DNA from: Aureispira anguillae
Lineage (GTDB): Bacteria > Bacteroidota > Bacteroidia > Chitinophagales > Saprospiraceae
Assembly: GCF_026000115.1 (NCBI RefSeq)
Contig: NZ_AP026867.1
Span: forward strand, 4,211,716 to 4,275,715
DNA: 64,000 nucleotides
Reading direction: 5' to 3'
In this document: positions 1 to 9,017 of the stretch, one piece after another
How the letters are laid out: every line of letters starts with the position of its first letter
Position numbering within the stretch: the first letter of the stretch is position 1
Notes under the pieces: model-generated
Told to the model about the DNA's origin: nothing
What the model saw: the letters and a program-made list of their open reading frames with translations, nothing else
Databases searched by the model: none
Position numbers and translations under genes: made by a program

Positions 1-284
1 CCGCTATTGTCAAAACGGATACCCTCAGCAAAAAGGCACACTTTGAGCCTAAAATTGACATTCGTGGAATGCGTTATGAGGATGCTTTAGAACGCATTCA
101 GGAGTTTATGGACAATGCCTTGATGGCTAGTGCCAATGAGGTCCGAATTATCCATGGCAAAGGCTCTGGTGCTTTGCGTAAGGTGGTCACTAAAAAACTA
201 AGAGAATACAAAAACATTGTTCGTTCTTATCATCCTGAACCGCATCAAGGTGGCAATGGAATGACGATTGTTGAGTTGGGGTAA
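1..284 (+). CDS. mutS2: MutS2 C-terminal end (Smr domain), partial
   Basis: Only the last 90 or so codons are present; the reading frame is open from base 3 through the window edge, so the gene begins upstream. The visible part is an Smr domain: an IDIRGMR block where the family has LDLRG, followed by the signature HGKGSGALR and the ending NGMTIVEL. Smr domains are nuclease or nucleic-acid-binding modules found at the end of MutS2, which acts on recombination intermediates or collided ribosomes. The basic stretch just before the domain fits MutS2 rather than a stand-alone Smr protein, but the ATPase part is not visible, so the full-length identity is inferred. Confidence 0.8.
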   Translation, partial: AIVKTDTLSKKAHFEPKIDIRGMRYEDALERIQEFMDNALMASANEVRIIHGKGSGALRKVVTKKLREYKNIVRSYHPEPHQGGNGMTIVELG

Positions 285-378
285 ATTCGTAATCTCTACA
301 TCCTAAAAGGATTAATTGGAAGCGTTGAAGATATGATATTCGTATTTTTATAGCTTTCAATTCATCCTTATTGTAACC

Positions 379-2241
379 TCAAAAAGAATACACATAACCA
401 AAATGCACCTTGCTATTGTTAAATAAAATAGGATTCCCCTGTTGTGTTCCTAAGGCATAGCTTAAGGCAAAAATTCCCACCTTGGTCTCCAAGGCTACTC
501 CCACCCCAAAACCAATTGGAAAATCACTGTAAGCAGCACTACTAATCGTTTGTTTTTGAATATAAGCAAAGTCGCCAAATAAATAAGCGTATGAGTTCCG
601 CCCAAATAAAAATCGCCATTCGAGACTCAGTACATTATACCAAGTTGCCAATAAAGCTTCTTCGTCAAAACCTCTAAGTAATTTGTTCCCTCCGATACGA
701 AAAGTCTCATTGTCATAAATTGGATCTTTAGAGATAATAACCCCTCCCTTAAATCGAGCCATTAATGTACTCCATTTCAACAGTTGAAAGAAATGACTAT
801 GTTCTACTAAAAACCGATACTGAAAGGTATTGGGTACAATGGTATCGTATAAGGAAGCAAAGTTAAAAGTGCTGTCTAGAGGATCTGAAATTTCCTCTAT
901 GGTGTTGTTTTTTCGAACTCTCTTAAGAGAAAAGCTTGCTACTAATTTTGTTTCAAAGCCCTTGCGAGGATTGTATTTATAATCCAAATTATCATAATAA
1001 AAGGCTAACCCAAATGAAGTGTTGTCTATATCCAACATTGCAGGAAGTCGGCGAGTACTTTTAATCGTATTGGTGTCTATATTGATAAGATTGGTATTGG
1101 TATTGACCCAAAATGCCTTGATATAACTATTCCCATTAAATAAATACTGCAATCCAACATCTGTTATAATATCAATATAGGCAGAGTCTCGTTTGTACAA
1201 TTTAAAGGCTAAATCTACTCCTAAGGGCGTTTTTAATAAATAAGGCCACCCAAAACGCACCAACAAATCAGAAGTTCCTAAACTCAATTGTTGCCATTTA
1301 AACTGCAAGCGTTTTCCTGTTCCCAAAGGATTTATCAAATCAATATCAATATTCCCTGTAAAATCGAATTTCTGTTGTCCTGTAACAGCATCTTTGGTTG
1401 GTAAAAAACCCAGCAAGACATCAATTTTACTAGAAGGACGATCCATCAAAAAAAGATTAAGTTCGGCCTTTCTATCTCGAAAAATAACATAGGGGGTCTG
1501 ATAATTATTTAGATAGCGCAAGGCATTGATTCTGTTCTGAACTTTTTTGACCAACTTTTCGCTGTATAATTTATCCTTTCGAATGCCCAAATAACTCGCC
1601 ATAAATCCAGGAGTAATTCGCACCTTTTTTTTCTTATTTTGCCGCTTGGGGTTTCGGCTCCTACCTTTAATTTTAAGAGCATCAAAAAAAATCAACGGTC
1701 CTTTTTCAAAATAGATTTTTGCAGCGATTTCTGAAGCTTCAATTCGGACACTATCAATGTATACCTGTGCAAAAGGATAACCATGGTTTTCTAAATAGGT
1801 CAATAGCTTCTCTTGCAATTGCACGACCTCTTTATAATAAAAGGGCTGATTGGTATATAGACGTTCTCTAAAGCCAATTGCCGACAAAAATGCAGGAGCT
1901 ACATTGCCATTGGTCAAACTAGCCCATTCATAGCGTTCTCCAACAAAAAAATAAGCCGTATAATTGTTCTCATCTTGAAATAAGGTATCAACAGACGCCG
2001 TTAAATAAGCGCTACCATGAAGTTGTTTCAGAATATCATAGAGTTGCTTTTGTACTTGACTAGAATCTTGTACACGATATTCAAACTTAATGCGTTGCTG
2101 CTTAAAAAATTTCTTTTCCTTATCTAAAGGTTGGATGGTTAACAGACCAGGTGCTGTAGTAAGCGTACTGTCTCCTTTTTGTGCTGACAACAAAAAAGGG
2201 AGATAAAAGATGAAGAGGAAAAATGCGACCTTTTTTATCAA
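379..2241 (-). CDS. BamA/TamA-like outer-membrane beta-barrel protein
   Basis: A 620-residue secreted protein with an N-terminal signal peptide ending near LLSAQ. A POTRA-like segment lies at about residues 130-200 (paired strands around HGYPFAQVYIDSV). A long C-terminal barrel includes YNPRKGFE and a conserved RIGGNKLLRGFDEE-type turn, and the protein ends in an aromatic residue (GYVYSF), as Omp85 barrels do. The family (bacterial surface antigen D15) inserts or exports proteins at the outer membrane. It is shorter than BamA and has few POTRA repeats, so it resembles TamA or the Bacteroidota-specific accessory Omp85 proteins. The start is TTG: an in-frame stop lies four codons upstream and no ATG is available. 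Confidence 0.8.
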   Translation of the reverse strand: MIKKVAFFLFIFYLPFLLSAQKGDSTLTTAPGLLTIQPLDKEKKFFKQQRIKFEYRVQDSSQVQKQLYDILKQLHGSAYLTASVDTLFQDENNYTAYFFVGERYEWASLTNGNVAPAFLSAIGFRERLYTNQPFYYKEVVQLQEKLLTYLENHGYPFAQVYIDSVRIEASEIAAKIYFEKGPLIFFDALKIKGRSRNPKRQNKKKKVRITPGFMASYLGIRKDKLYSEKLVKKVQNRINALRYLNNYQTPYVIFRDRKAELNLFLMDRPSSKIDVLLGFLPTKDAVTGQQKFDFTGNIDIDLINPLGTGKRLQFKWQQLSLGTSDLLVRFGWPYLLKTPLGVDLAFKLYKRDSAYIDIITDVGLQYLFNGNSYIKAFWVNTNTNLINIDTNTIKSTRRLPAMLDIDNTSFGLAFYYDNLDYKYNPRKGFETKLVASFSLKRVRKNNTIEEISDPLDSTFNFASLYDTIVPNTFQYRFLVEHSHFFQLLKWSTLMARFKGGVIISKDPIYDNETFRIGGNKLLRGFDEEALLATWYNVLSLEWRFLFGRNSYAYLFGDFAYIQKQTISSAAYSDFPIGFGVGVALETKVGIFALSYALGTQQGNPILFNNSKVHFGYVYSF

Positions 2242-2365
2242 TTGATAGGATTATTTTGCTTGCGCTAATGGATAGATATTTCTGAGACTAATTTTAGTTC
2301 TTACACCATAAAACGACGCTAAGGTAAAAATACGTTGGAATAAAATGTTAAAATGCTAGTGTAAT

Positions 2366-2398
2366 AAAAAAAGTCATCCTCGAAACTTCGGGGATGAC
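2366..2398 (-). terminator. Rho-independent terminator after the DUF547 gene
   Basis: A 10-bp stem (GTCATCCTCG against CGGGGATGAC, one G-U pair) with a 6-nt loop is followed on the minus strand by seven T residues. It lies 37 bp past the stop of the DUF547 gene and so separates it from the Omp85 gene. Confidence 0.85.
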
Positions 2399-2434
2399 CT
2401 TCTATTTTTTCTGTTGACCAAAAGGGCAAAGCTA

Positions 2435-3541
2435 TTATTGTTTGTTCAATTTCCAGTCGTACGTTTTAAATTTTACTTTAGCATTCCCATTGATTTCTAT
2501 TTCTGAATATTTTTGGAAATAAGCCACAACCTTGTCACTTCCTCCAAAGTCACCAGCATACCAATTAAATATCTGCGAAATTTCAAGTGATTTAGCGCTG
2601 ATGGAGTTGTATTTGGCATTGTTAATAAAAGCCTTTGTTTGTTTGGCTAAATAACGTTGTACATTATCTTCCGTCCAAGCCTTATTCAACAATGGAGGAC
2701 AAGAGGCAGCCGCACAATTAACAGCAAAATGTACTCTAGGCTCCTTGAAGCGCTTTAATAATTTTTCTTTTTCTATATCATTTAAGGTTAAGCTTTTGCC
2801 ACCAATAACAATTTTCTTTTTATCCCAAACTTTTCCCCCTTCCAAGTCCATTATGCTACTTACAGGGTATTTTTCTACGATCGCATAAATTGTAAACGCA
2901 TTGTACAAGTTTATCCAATAAGCTATTTCTTTATTTTTAGACCAACTGCTTTGAGGAGCGTTCTTTTTTAGCAAGTCTAAGTAGGCAGCCAATGTTGCTT
3001 TTTCTTTTTGAAAACCACTGTAATTTACACCTCCACTACTGTTGACATATTTGCGTAGCAATTGATCAAATCCATCATGGCTCAATTCAATCTTTTTCTC
3101 AACTGGTTTTGTAGCAGTTGTAACGTTTGCATTAGCGACTGGATTCGTGGTTGGAGTTACTGTTGTTTTAGGTGCTTCACTAGTCGTAGAGGTAGGCGCT
3201 GGAGTTGGCTCAGAGCTTACCATTGATTCTTTAGGCAAGTCAGGCTTAACTTCGGGCGTTGGAGTCGAGCTAGCAGGAACCGCTTTTGCCTCCGCAGAAG
3301 GGGTAGACTCCTTAGGTGCTTCTTTTTTTTCTGTTGCCTTATTAATAGAAGCAGGACTTGTTACTTCGGTCAATGCAACAGATTCTACAGTGTTTTTTTC
3401 CAATACAGGATCATCCATAGATGCCATAGTAGAATTGGTATTTTCGGTGTTCTCGGTTACGGTTTCTTGTGAAGTTCTTCCGTTAGAGCAAGCAAGGATT
3501 AATGTTGCCACAATAAGCGAGCTAAAGCATAGATGTCTCAT
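2435..3541 (-). CDS. DUF547 domain lipoprotein
   Basis: A 368-residue protein with a lipoprotein signal (hydrophobic segment ending LILAC). A long Pro/Thr/Ala/Glu-rich linker spans about residues 20-150, and a DUF547 domain fills the C-terminal 210 residues. Domain hallmarks are YWINLYNAFTIYAI, HFAVNCAAASCPPL and the closing FNWYAGDF. DUF547 proteins look like papain-fold or transglutaminase-related enzymes, but their reaction is unknown. The linker probably holds the domain away from the membrane. Start is ATG. The gene is isolated by terminators on both sides. Confidence 0.85.
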   Translation of the reverse strand: MRHLCFSSLIVATLILACSNGRTSQETVTENTENTNSTMASMDDPVLEKNTVESVALTEVTSPASINKATEKKEAPKESTPSAEAKAVPASSTPTPEVKPDLPKESMVSSEPTPAPTSTTSEAPKTTVTPTTNPVANANVTTATKPVEKKIELSHDGFDQLLRKYVNSSGGVNYSGFQKEKATLAAYLDLLKKNAPQSSWSKNKEIAYWINLYNAFTIYAIVEKYPVSSIMDLEGGKVWDKKKIVIGGKSLTLNDIEKEKLLKRFKEPRVHFAVNCAAASCPPLLNKAWTEDNVQRYLAKQTKAFINNAKYNSISAKSLEISQIFNWYAGDFGGSDKVVAYFQKYSEIEINGNAKVKFKTYDWKLNKQ

Positions 3542-3951
3542 AAAATAGATATTGATTTTTAACCACCCCTAACCTATCTAATAAAAATAGGTTATAAGAT
3601 TTTGATAATAAAATAAGTGAATCTGGGGAAAATCTTATTAGAACGTGTCCTTCGTTCCTTAACTAGGTAAAAGATAATACTTTATTTCTAGTCTAACCAT
3701 AAACTATCCTATATTGTTCTTAAACAAGAAGAATAATTCAACTTTTTCTTAGCGAATTCTATTCCAAATCTTGGTTTATAAAAAAGGATTGCTGTATTAG
3801 TGCTGCCATTGCATGCATTTTGGGTTTAAAGAAAAATAGAGATTGCCCCAACTGAGACAATCTCTATTAACATACGTCTTACAATGAAACACTAAGCACG
3901 AGTTAACTCTTGCAATGAAAATTCTTTTTTGTAATCTGAAGCACTTACTAT
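3542..3951. other. Intergenic region between DUF547 and mutS genes
   Basis: About 410 bp without a credible gene. It contains the mutS terminator stem-loop at 3835-3868 and otherwise AT-rich sequence, presumably including the promoter of the DUF547 gene. No repeat or RNA gene was recognised. Confidence 0.6.
3835..3868 (-). terminator. Terminator after mutS
   Basis: An 11-bp perfect stem (AATAGAGATTG against CAATCTCTATT) with a 12-nt loop lies 84 bp beyond the mutS stop. It is followed on the minus strand by a T-rich stretch. Confidence 0.65.
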
Positions 3952-6579
3952 TTAATCCAACAATTTCTTCAATTCATCCAACTTCAACATACACTCAATA
4001 GGCGTTAAACGATTGAGATCAACCTCTTCAAGCTGTTCTTTAAGTTCAGTCAAAACAGGATCGGGCGCTGCATCAAAAAAGCTCAACTGCATAGCAGGAG
4101 CCGCAATTTTTTTGACTTTTTCATCTAAATTACCAGCATCAATGCTCTTTTGCTCCAATTGACCTAAAATTTCATTGGCACGTTCTACTACATAGCGTGG
4201 CATCCCTGCCATTTTGGCCACGTGAATTCCAAAACTATGTTTAGAGCCACCTTCCTGCAATTTACGCAAGAAAATAACCTTATGATTAAGCTCTTTGGTT
4301 GCAACATTAAAATTTTTAATCCTTGGAAAACGATCGGCCAACTCATTCAACTCGTGATAATGCGTTGCAAAAAGCGTTTTAGGCGTTGCAATGGTATTGT
4401 TATGCAAAAATTCTGCAATAGACCAAGCAATAGAAATGCCATCATAAGTACTTGTTCCACGTCCAATTTCATCCAATAAAATCAAACTGCGCTCCGAGAT
4501 ATTGTTGAGAATAGAAGCTGTTTCGTTCATTTCTACCATAAAAGTAGATTCTCCAGAAGAAATATTATCGGAAGCCCCCACTCTAGTAAATACCTTATCA
4601 ATCATGCCTAATTTTGCTTCCCTTGCTGGTACAAATGATCCCATCTGAGCCATCAAACAAATCAAAGCAGTCTGGCGCAACAAAGCCGATTTACCAGACA
4701 TATTAGGTCCCGTTATCATAATGATTTGTTGCCCATTATTGTCCAAATAAATATCATTAGGCACGTACTCTTCTCCCAATTTAAGTTGCTTCTCAATAAC
4801 AGGGTGGCGCCCTTCTTTTACGTCTATTTCCAAACTATCATTCATCTGTGGACGACAATAATTATTCATAATAGCCACTTTAGCAAAAGAAGCCAGACAG
4901 TCCAACTGAGCAATCAAAGCAGCATTCATTTGAACAGGGCTAATGTATTCAGTTAGCGCAAAAACCAAGTCTTGAAACAAGCGATTTTCTAAGGCTAAGA
5001 TTTTTTCCTCTGCGCCCAATATCTTTACTTCTAATTTTTTTAAATCATCTGTGATATAACGCTCTGCATTGGTTAGGGTTTGTTTGCGCACCCAATGGTC
5101 GGGAACTAGCCCCTTATTTTTATATTTATTGGTTACTTCCAAATAATATCCAAATACATTATTAAAACCTATTTTTAGGTTGTCAATGCCTGTAGAAGAA
5201 GCCTCTTGTTGTTGAATATTCAGCAAATGTTGCTTGCTATTTTTGATAATATCTCGCAACTCGTCCAATTCTTCAGAAATACCATCTGCCATAACGCCCC
5301 CTTTATCCATTTTTACGGGAGGCTCTGCGACTAGTTCTCGCCCTATTCGCTCTCTGATAATACCACACAACTGAAGACGTTCACCGATAGATTGCAACTG
5401 TTTATTGTCAGCCGTTTCAAGAGCAGCTTTGATCGGTTCCAACGCAATCAAAGCACGTTCCAACTGTTTTACCTCTCTAGGGTTAATTTTTCCCAAGGGC
5501 ACTTTAGAAATCAACCGTTCTAAATCTCCAATTTGGCGAATTTGTGTTTCTACCAACTCTGCGATTTCACTATTATCAATAAAATGACGCACCACCTGAT
5601 GACGAGCCGTTACGGCATTTTTGTCCTTTAATGGTAGAATAATCCATCGTTTGAGCAGTCGTGTTCCCATTGGAGAAACCGTTTGATCCAAAATATTGAC
5701 CAAAGGCACCCCTGAAGCATGAGGAGAATGCACCAACTCCAAATTCCGAACCGTAAATTTGTCCAACCAAACATAGCGATCTGGCTGAATGCGAGCAATG
5801 GTAGTAATGTGTTTGAGGTTGGTATTTTCAGTCGTTGCCACATAATGCAAAATTGAACCTGCGGCGATTTGTGCCAACTCTAATGCTTCTATTCCAAAAC
5901 CTTTCATAGAAGCTACTTCAAATTGCTGCAATAATTTCTCTTGGCTATAATCGGCGCTATAGACCCAATCGTCTATGCCATATTGATAGAACTTATCTCC
6001 AAAATGCTTGAGAATATCTTTTTGGCGAGTTTTTGCAAAAATAATTTCTGAGGGCTGAAAGCTCTGCAACAATTTATCAATATAAGTGCTTGTTCCTTCG
6101 CTGACCACAAACTCCCCTGTAGAAATATCTAAGAGTGCCAAACCAAATTGTCCCTTTTTGCCGAAATGAATAGCAGCGAGATAATTATTGCTTTTATGGT
6201 CTAAAATTTTATCATTAATGGTAACTCCAGGCGTAACCACTTCTGTCACTCCTCGCTTGACCAATTTTTTCAGTTTGCTTGGTTTTTCCAATTGGTCACA
6301 AACAGCAACTCGATAGCCCGCCTGAACCAACTTTGGCAAATAAGTATCCAAAGAATGATGCGGAAAACCAGCCAACTCTACTTTAGAAGAACCATTATTT
6401 CGAGCAGTCAAAACAATTCCCAACACATTAGATGCGGTAATGGCATCGGTAGAAAAGGTTTCGTAAAAATCACCTACTCGAAACAATAAAATAGCATCTG
6501 AATATTTTGATTTCAACTCTTCATATTGTGCCATTAATGGCGTTTGTTTTCTTGCCTTCGTAACTTTCTTTTTTGCCAA
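3952..6579 (-). CDS. mutS: DNA mismatch repair protein MutS
   Basis: An 875-residue MutS, the usual length. It opens with the conserved KQTPLMAQY segment and the mismatch-reading F-x-E motif in VGDFYETF. It ends with the ATPase: Walker A GPNMSGKS near residue 622, Walker B region DEIGRGTSTYDG, and THYHEL. The QLSFFD sequence near the C-terminus is typical of the family. It recognises mismatches and small loops as a clamp with MutL. The start is TTG: an in-frame stop lies five codons upstream, and the first internal ATG would cut into the conserved N-terminus. A -7-like TATTTTTG on the minus strand at 6722-6729 may be its promoter. It stands alone between two terminators. Confidence 0.97.
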   Translation of the reverse strand: MAKKKVTKARKQTPLMAQYEELKSKYSDAILLFRVGDFYETFSTDAITASNVLGIVLTARNNGSSKVELAGFPHHSLDTYLPKLVQAGYRVAVCDQLEKPSKLKKLVKRGVTEVVTPGVTINDKILDHKSNNYLAAIHFGKKGQFGLALLDISTGEFVVSEGTSTYIDKLLQSFQPSEIIFAKTRQKDILKHFGDKFYQYGIDDWVYSADYSQEKLLQQFEVASMKGFGIEALELAQIAAGSILHYVATTENTNLKHITTIARIQPDRYVWLDKFTVRNLELVHSPHASGVPLVNILDQTVSPMGTRLLKRWIILPLKDKNAVTARHQVVRHFIDNSEIAELVETQIRQIGDLERLISKVPLGKINPREVKQLERALIALEPIKAALETADNKQLQSIGERLQLCGIIRERIGRELVAEPPVKMDKGGVMADGISEELDELRDIIKNSKQHLLNIQQQEASSTGIDNLKIGFNNVFGYYLEVTNKYKNKGLVPDHWVRKQTLTNAERYITDDLKKLEVKILGAEEKILALENRLFQDLVFALTEYISPVQMNAALIAQLDCLASFAKVAIMNNYCRPQMNDSLEIDVKEGRHPVIEKQLKLGEEYVPNDIYLDNNGQQIIMITGPNMSGKSALLRQTALICLMAQMGSFVPAREAKLGMIDKVFTRVGASDNISSGESTFMVEMNETASILNNISERSLILLDEIGRGTSTYDGISIAWSIAEFLHNNTIATPKTLFATHYHELNELADRFPRIKNFNVATKELNHKVIFLRKLQEGGSKHSFGIHVAKMAGMPRYVVERANEILGQLEQKSIDAGNLDEKVKKIAAPAMQLSFFDAAPDPVLTELKEQLEEVDLNRLTPIECMLKLDELKKLLD

Positions 6580-6730
6580 AACTTGGGTATTTTATATGTT
6601 CAAACAATTTTAATAGGCACACCATCCAATTCAACAAGTCTAACTTCATGATTTTAACACCATTGAGACTTGCTAAAGTTTTAGATTTTAACATTAAATA
6701 GGTGGGCATAAATAGTAATTTGCAAAAATA

Positions 6731-6757
6731 AAAAAAATCCACCTGTATGGTGGATTT
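6731..6757 (-). terminator. Terminator after the sugar permease gene
   Basis: A 9-bp perfect stem (AAATCCACC against GGTGGATTT) with a 5-nt loop is followed on the minus strand by a T-rich tract. It lies 51 bp past the permease stop. Confidence 0.85.
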
Positions 6758-6807
6758 ATAAGTTTTTATTTTAGATCAAAATGAGTGCTATTTTAGCAGC
6801 GAATGTA

Positions 6808-8262
6808 TTAAGAGCTTGTCCGATGCCCCACCAAGCCATAAAACAAGATATAGGCATAGCAGATGATCGGCGTTAAAAAAGACATTTGTACCCCAACAAG
6901 ATCAATCATTGCTCCCTGCAACAGTGGCATAAATGCTCCTCCAACAATTGCCATTACCAACAAAGAAGAACCTTGACTGGTATATACCCCTAAATCTTTA
7001 ATCGCTAGCGTAAATATATTAGACCACATAATAGAATTAAATAATCCGATACTGAGTAAGGCCCACAAAGCAACTGTTCCAGTCCCTCCAAAAACTCCCA
7101 GTAATAACAACGTAATTACGACGATACAAAAAATACTTAACGTTCGTGCAGCATTGGATTTTCCTAAGAAAAATCCAATATAGTTAAACGCTAAAAACAA
7201 CAGGTAAAAAGCAACTTCCGTCAGCTCTAAACCAATAAAGCTGATTGTTCCATCATCCAATAATTTTAAGCCTGTTACCAAGTAAATAAATCCAAATACG
7301 CCAATAGAAATAATTGCCATTAAAGGGTATTTTTTATTGCTTGGGATTTCATCATTAAACGATACTGCGCCCAACAAACGCCCAATCATAGCTCCCCCCC
7401 AATAAAAAGCCAAATAAGCTCCTGCTTTGGTGGGTTCAAAACCAAATACATCTTCCATAAAAGGCATTAACCAGCTTCCTATGGCCACTTCTCCTCCTAC
7501 ATAAAAAAAGATGGCTCCAATCCCCCATTTGAGTTGAGAGAATTTTAATACTCCCAAACCTCCTTCTACCTTTTCGGCATTGGTATACGCTGGCATATCT
7601 GCCATCCAAACAATAATGGCCAAAATTAAAAACAAGGAGCCTGTAATTAAGTAAGTAGATGAAATTGCGCTCAAAGTAGGTTCTGAACCGTTTGTAAAAA
7701 CCTTAAAGATTAACAAAGAAGCTGCCAAAGGAGCAATAGTTGTTCCCAAAGAATTAAATCCCTGCGCTAAATTCAAGCGACTAGACGCTGTCTCACTGCT
7801 CCCCATAATAGCTGCATAAGGGTTGGCACAAATCTGTAGTAAGGTAATGCCCGATGCCAGAATAAATAAAGACATTAAAAACATAGGGTAAGATTCTGCC
7901 AAGGCAGAAGGATAAAAAGCAAAACAACCTAAACTACAAACGCCCAAACTAAAAGACATTCCTTTTTTGTAGCCTATTTTATTAATAGGATCTTCGCCAC
8001 TCGTTGAAGAAATCAAAAAATAAACGAGAGAGACTACAAAAAAAGCAATAAAAAAAGCAGACTGCACCAAACTAGCATGAAAGGCTTTGAGCTCAAATAT
8101 TTTTTTAAATGCAGAAATCAAAGGATCATTAACAACGGTAATAAATCCCCACATAAAAAACAGGGACGTTAATAGAGCAAAGGCACTTTTATAATTTTTT
8201 GAATCACCTTGTACACCTGATTGATCATCTAAAATTGGATTACTGGGAACTTGACCTGCCAT
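6808..8262 (-). CDS. FucP/GluP-type sugar:proton symporter (MFS)
   Basis: A 484-residue major facilitator protein with about 12 membrane segments. It opens with the family signature SLFFMWGFITVVNDPL, and the motifs ICANPYAAIMG and SSRLNLAQGFNSLGT are diagnostic of the fucose / glucose-galactose permease branch. The likely role is inner-membrane uptake of a hexose or deoxyhexose with protons. A loop of about 20 residues after the sixth helix (NAEKVEGGLGVLKF) is typical. No sugar kinase or isomerase lies nearby, so the substrate cannot be inferred from context. Start is ATG and transcription is monocistronic. Confidence 0.9.
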   Translation of the reverse strand: MAGQVPSNPILDDQSGVQGDSKNYKSAFALLTSLFFMWGFITVVNDPLISAFKKIFELKAFHASLVQSAFFIAFFVVSLVYFLISSTSGEDPINKIGYKKGMSFSLGVCSLGCFAFYPSALAESYPMFLMSLFILASGITLLQICANPYAAIMGSSETASSRLNLAQGFNSLGTTIAPLAASLLIFKVFTNGSEPTLSAISSTYLITGSLFLILAIIVWMADMPAYTNAEKVEGGLGVLKFSQLKWGIGAIFFYVGGEVAIGSWLMPFMEDVFGFEPTKAGAYLAFYWGGAMIGRLLGAVSFNDEIPSNKKYPLMAIISIGVFGFIYLVTGLKLLDDGTISFIGLELTEVAFYLLFLAFNYIGFFLGKSNAARTLSIFCIVVITLLLLGVFGGTGTVALWALLSIGLFNSIMWSNIFTLAIKDLGVYTSQGSSLLVMAIVGGAFMPLLQGAMIDLVGVQMSFLTPIICYAYILFYGLVGHRTSS

Positions 8263-8397
8263 AGTTTTTTTATTTAAAAGAAATTAAACATTAAACAAAT
8301 TCGCATCTAAAATTTATCCTTTTTGTTCACTTCCTATCCTTAATTAATTCCGTACATTGAGCAAAATAGCAAAAGCCCTTAAATTATAATTAAAATA

Positions 8398-8955
8398 ATG
8401 GATAATAATTTTAAAATAGCGCATAGAGGTTTCCTTTTTATCGACCTTCAAGCCTCAATGGAACAAGTTGACCGCCTAGGGCTGATTCCCTATAGTCAAT
8501 TTATTACTTATTGTTTTGAACTGCTAGAAGAACTTCGAGTAGATTTTCCGCTAATAGAAACGCATCAATATGCTGGCGATGGTGTTATTTTTACATGGGA
8601 AGCGCCCAATACCACAGGTCAGGCAATTCGTTTTTTTCAGGAATACCTTAACATGTTGGAACAGCATCGGGGATTTTTAGAAAAGACGTTTAACATCTTT
8701 CCCTACTTTTCGGCAGCCATTAATTTAGGCGACGTTGTGATCAATCATCTCAATGGCTTTCGTGTATTTTATGGCAACGTTATCAATAGTACTGCTAGAT
8801 TGCAAGGGCTATGCAAGCATTATGATCAACAGTTGATTCTTAGCGAAGCGGTGCATTTAGCTTGCCCTGAATTAAAATTAGATTACCTCAACCGAGTTTA
8901 TCTAAAAGGCTTAAGTACAGCCATGGAGATTTATGGTTTGCCTAATGCAAATTAA
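8398..8955 (+). CDS. Stand-alone class III nucleotidyl cyclase-like domain
   Basis: A 185-residue protein that aligns along its whole length with the class III adenylate/guanylate cyclase catalytic domain. Both metal aspartates appear present: D16 in LFIDLQAS and D61 in YAGDGVIFTW. The transition-state Asn-x3-Arg pair is also present (N130/R134 in NVINSTARL). The adenine-specifying Lys and Asp positions are not obviously conserved: the residues before AGDGV are HQY, and GNVIN replaces the usual GDTVN. It has no sensor, HAMP or membrane segment. It may be an active soluble cyclase of altered specificity, or a regulatory homologue. Confidence 0.75.
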   Translation: MDNNFKIAHRGFLFIDLQASMEQVDRLGLIPYSQFITYCFELLEELRVDFPLIETHQYAGDGVIFTWEAPNTTGQAIRFFQEYLNMLEQHRGFLEKTFNIFPYFSAAINLGDVVINHLNGFRVFYGNVINSTARLQGLCKHYDQQLILSEAVHLACPELKLDYLNRVYLKGLSTAMEIYGLPNAN

Positions 8956-9000
8956 TTTGAAGATTTGAACAAGTGTCATCTGTTCAAATCTTCAAATTAA
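8952..9000. terminator. Long inverted repeat between convergent genes (bidirectional terminator)
   Basis: A perfect 20-bp AT-rich stem with a 9-nt loop sits between the convergent cyclase-like and pgk genes. The upstream arm contains the cyclase-like stop codon. There is no pronounced T-run, but the position and symmetry suit a bidirectional terminator. Confidence 0.6.
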
Positions 9001-9017
9001 AACAATACTGCCCCTTA

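Noticed and set aside
3147-3548. 133-codon plus-strand ORF rich in Val, Gly and Ser
   Set aside because: It lies antisense to the Pro/Thr/Ala-rich linker of the DUF547 lipoprotein; its composition is the mirror of that linker and it shows no domain.
8952-9000. Inverted repeat considered as an insertion-sequence end
   Set aside because: No transposase or second end is present; its place between convergent stop codons is better explained as a terminator.
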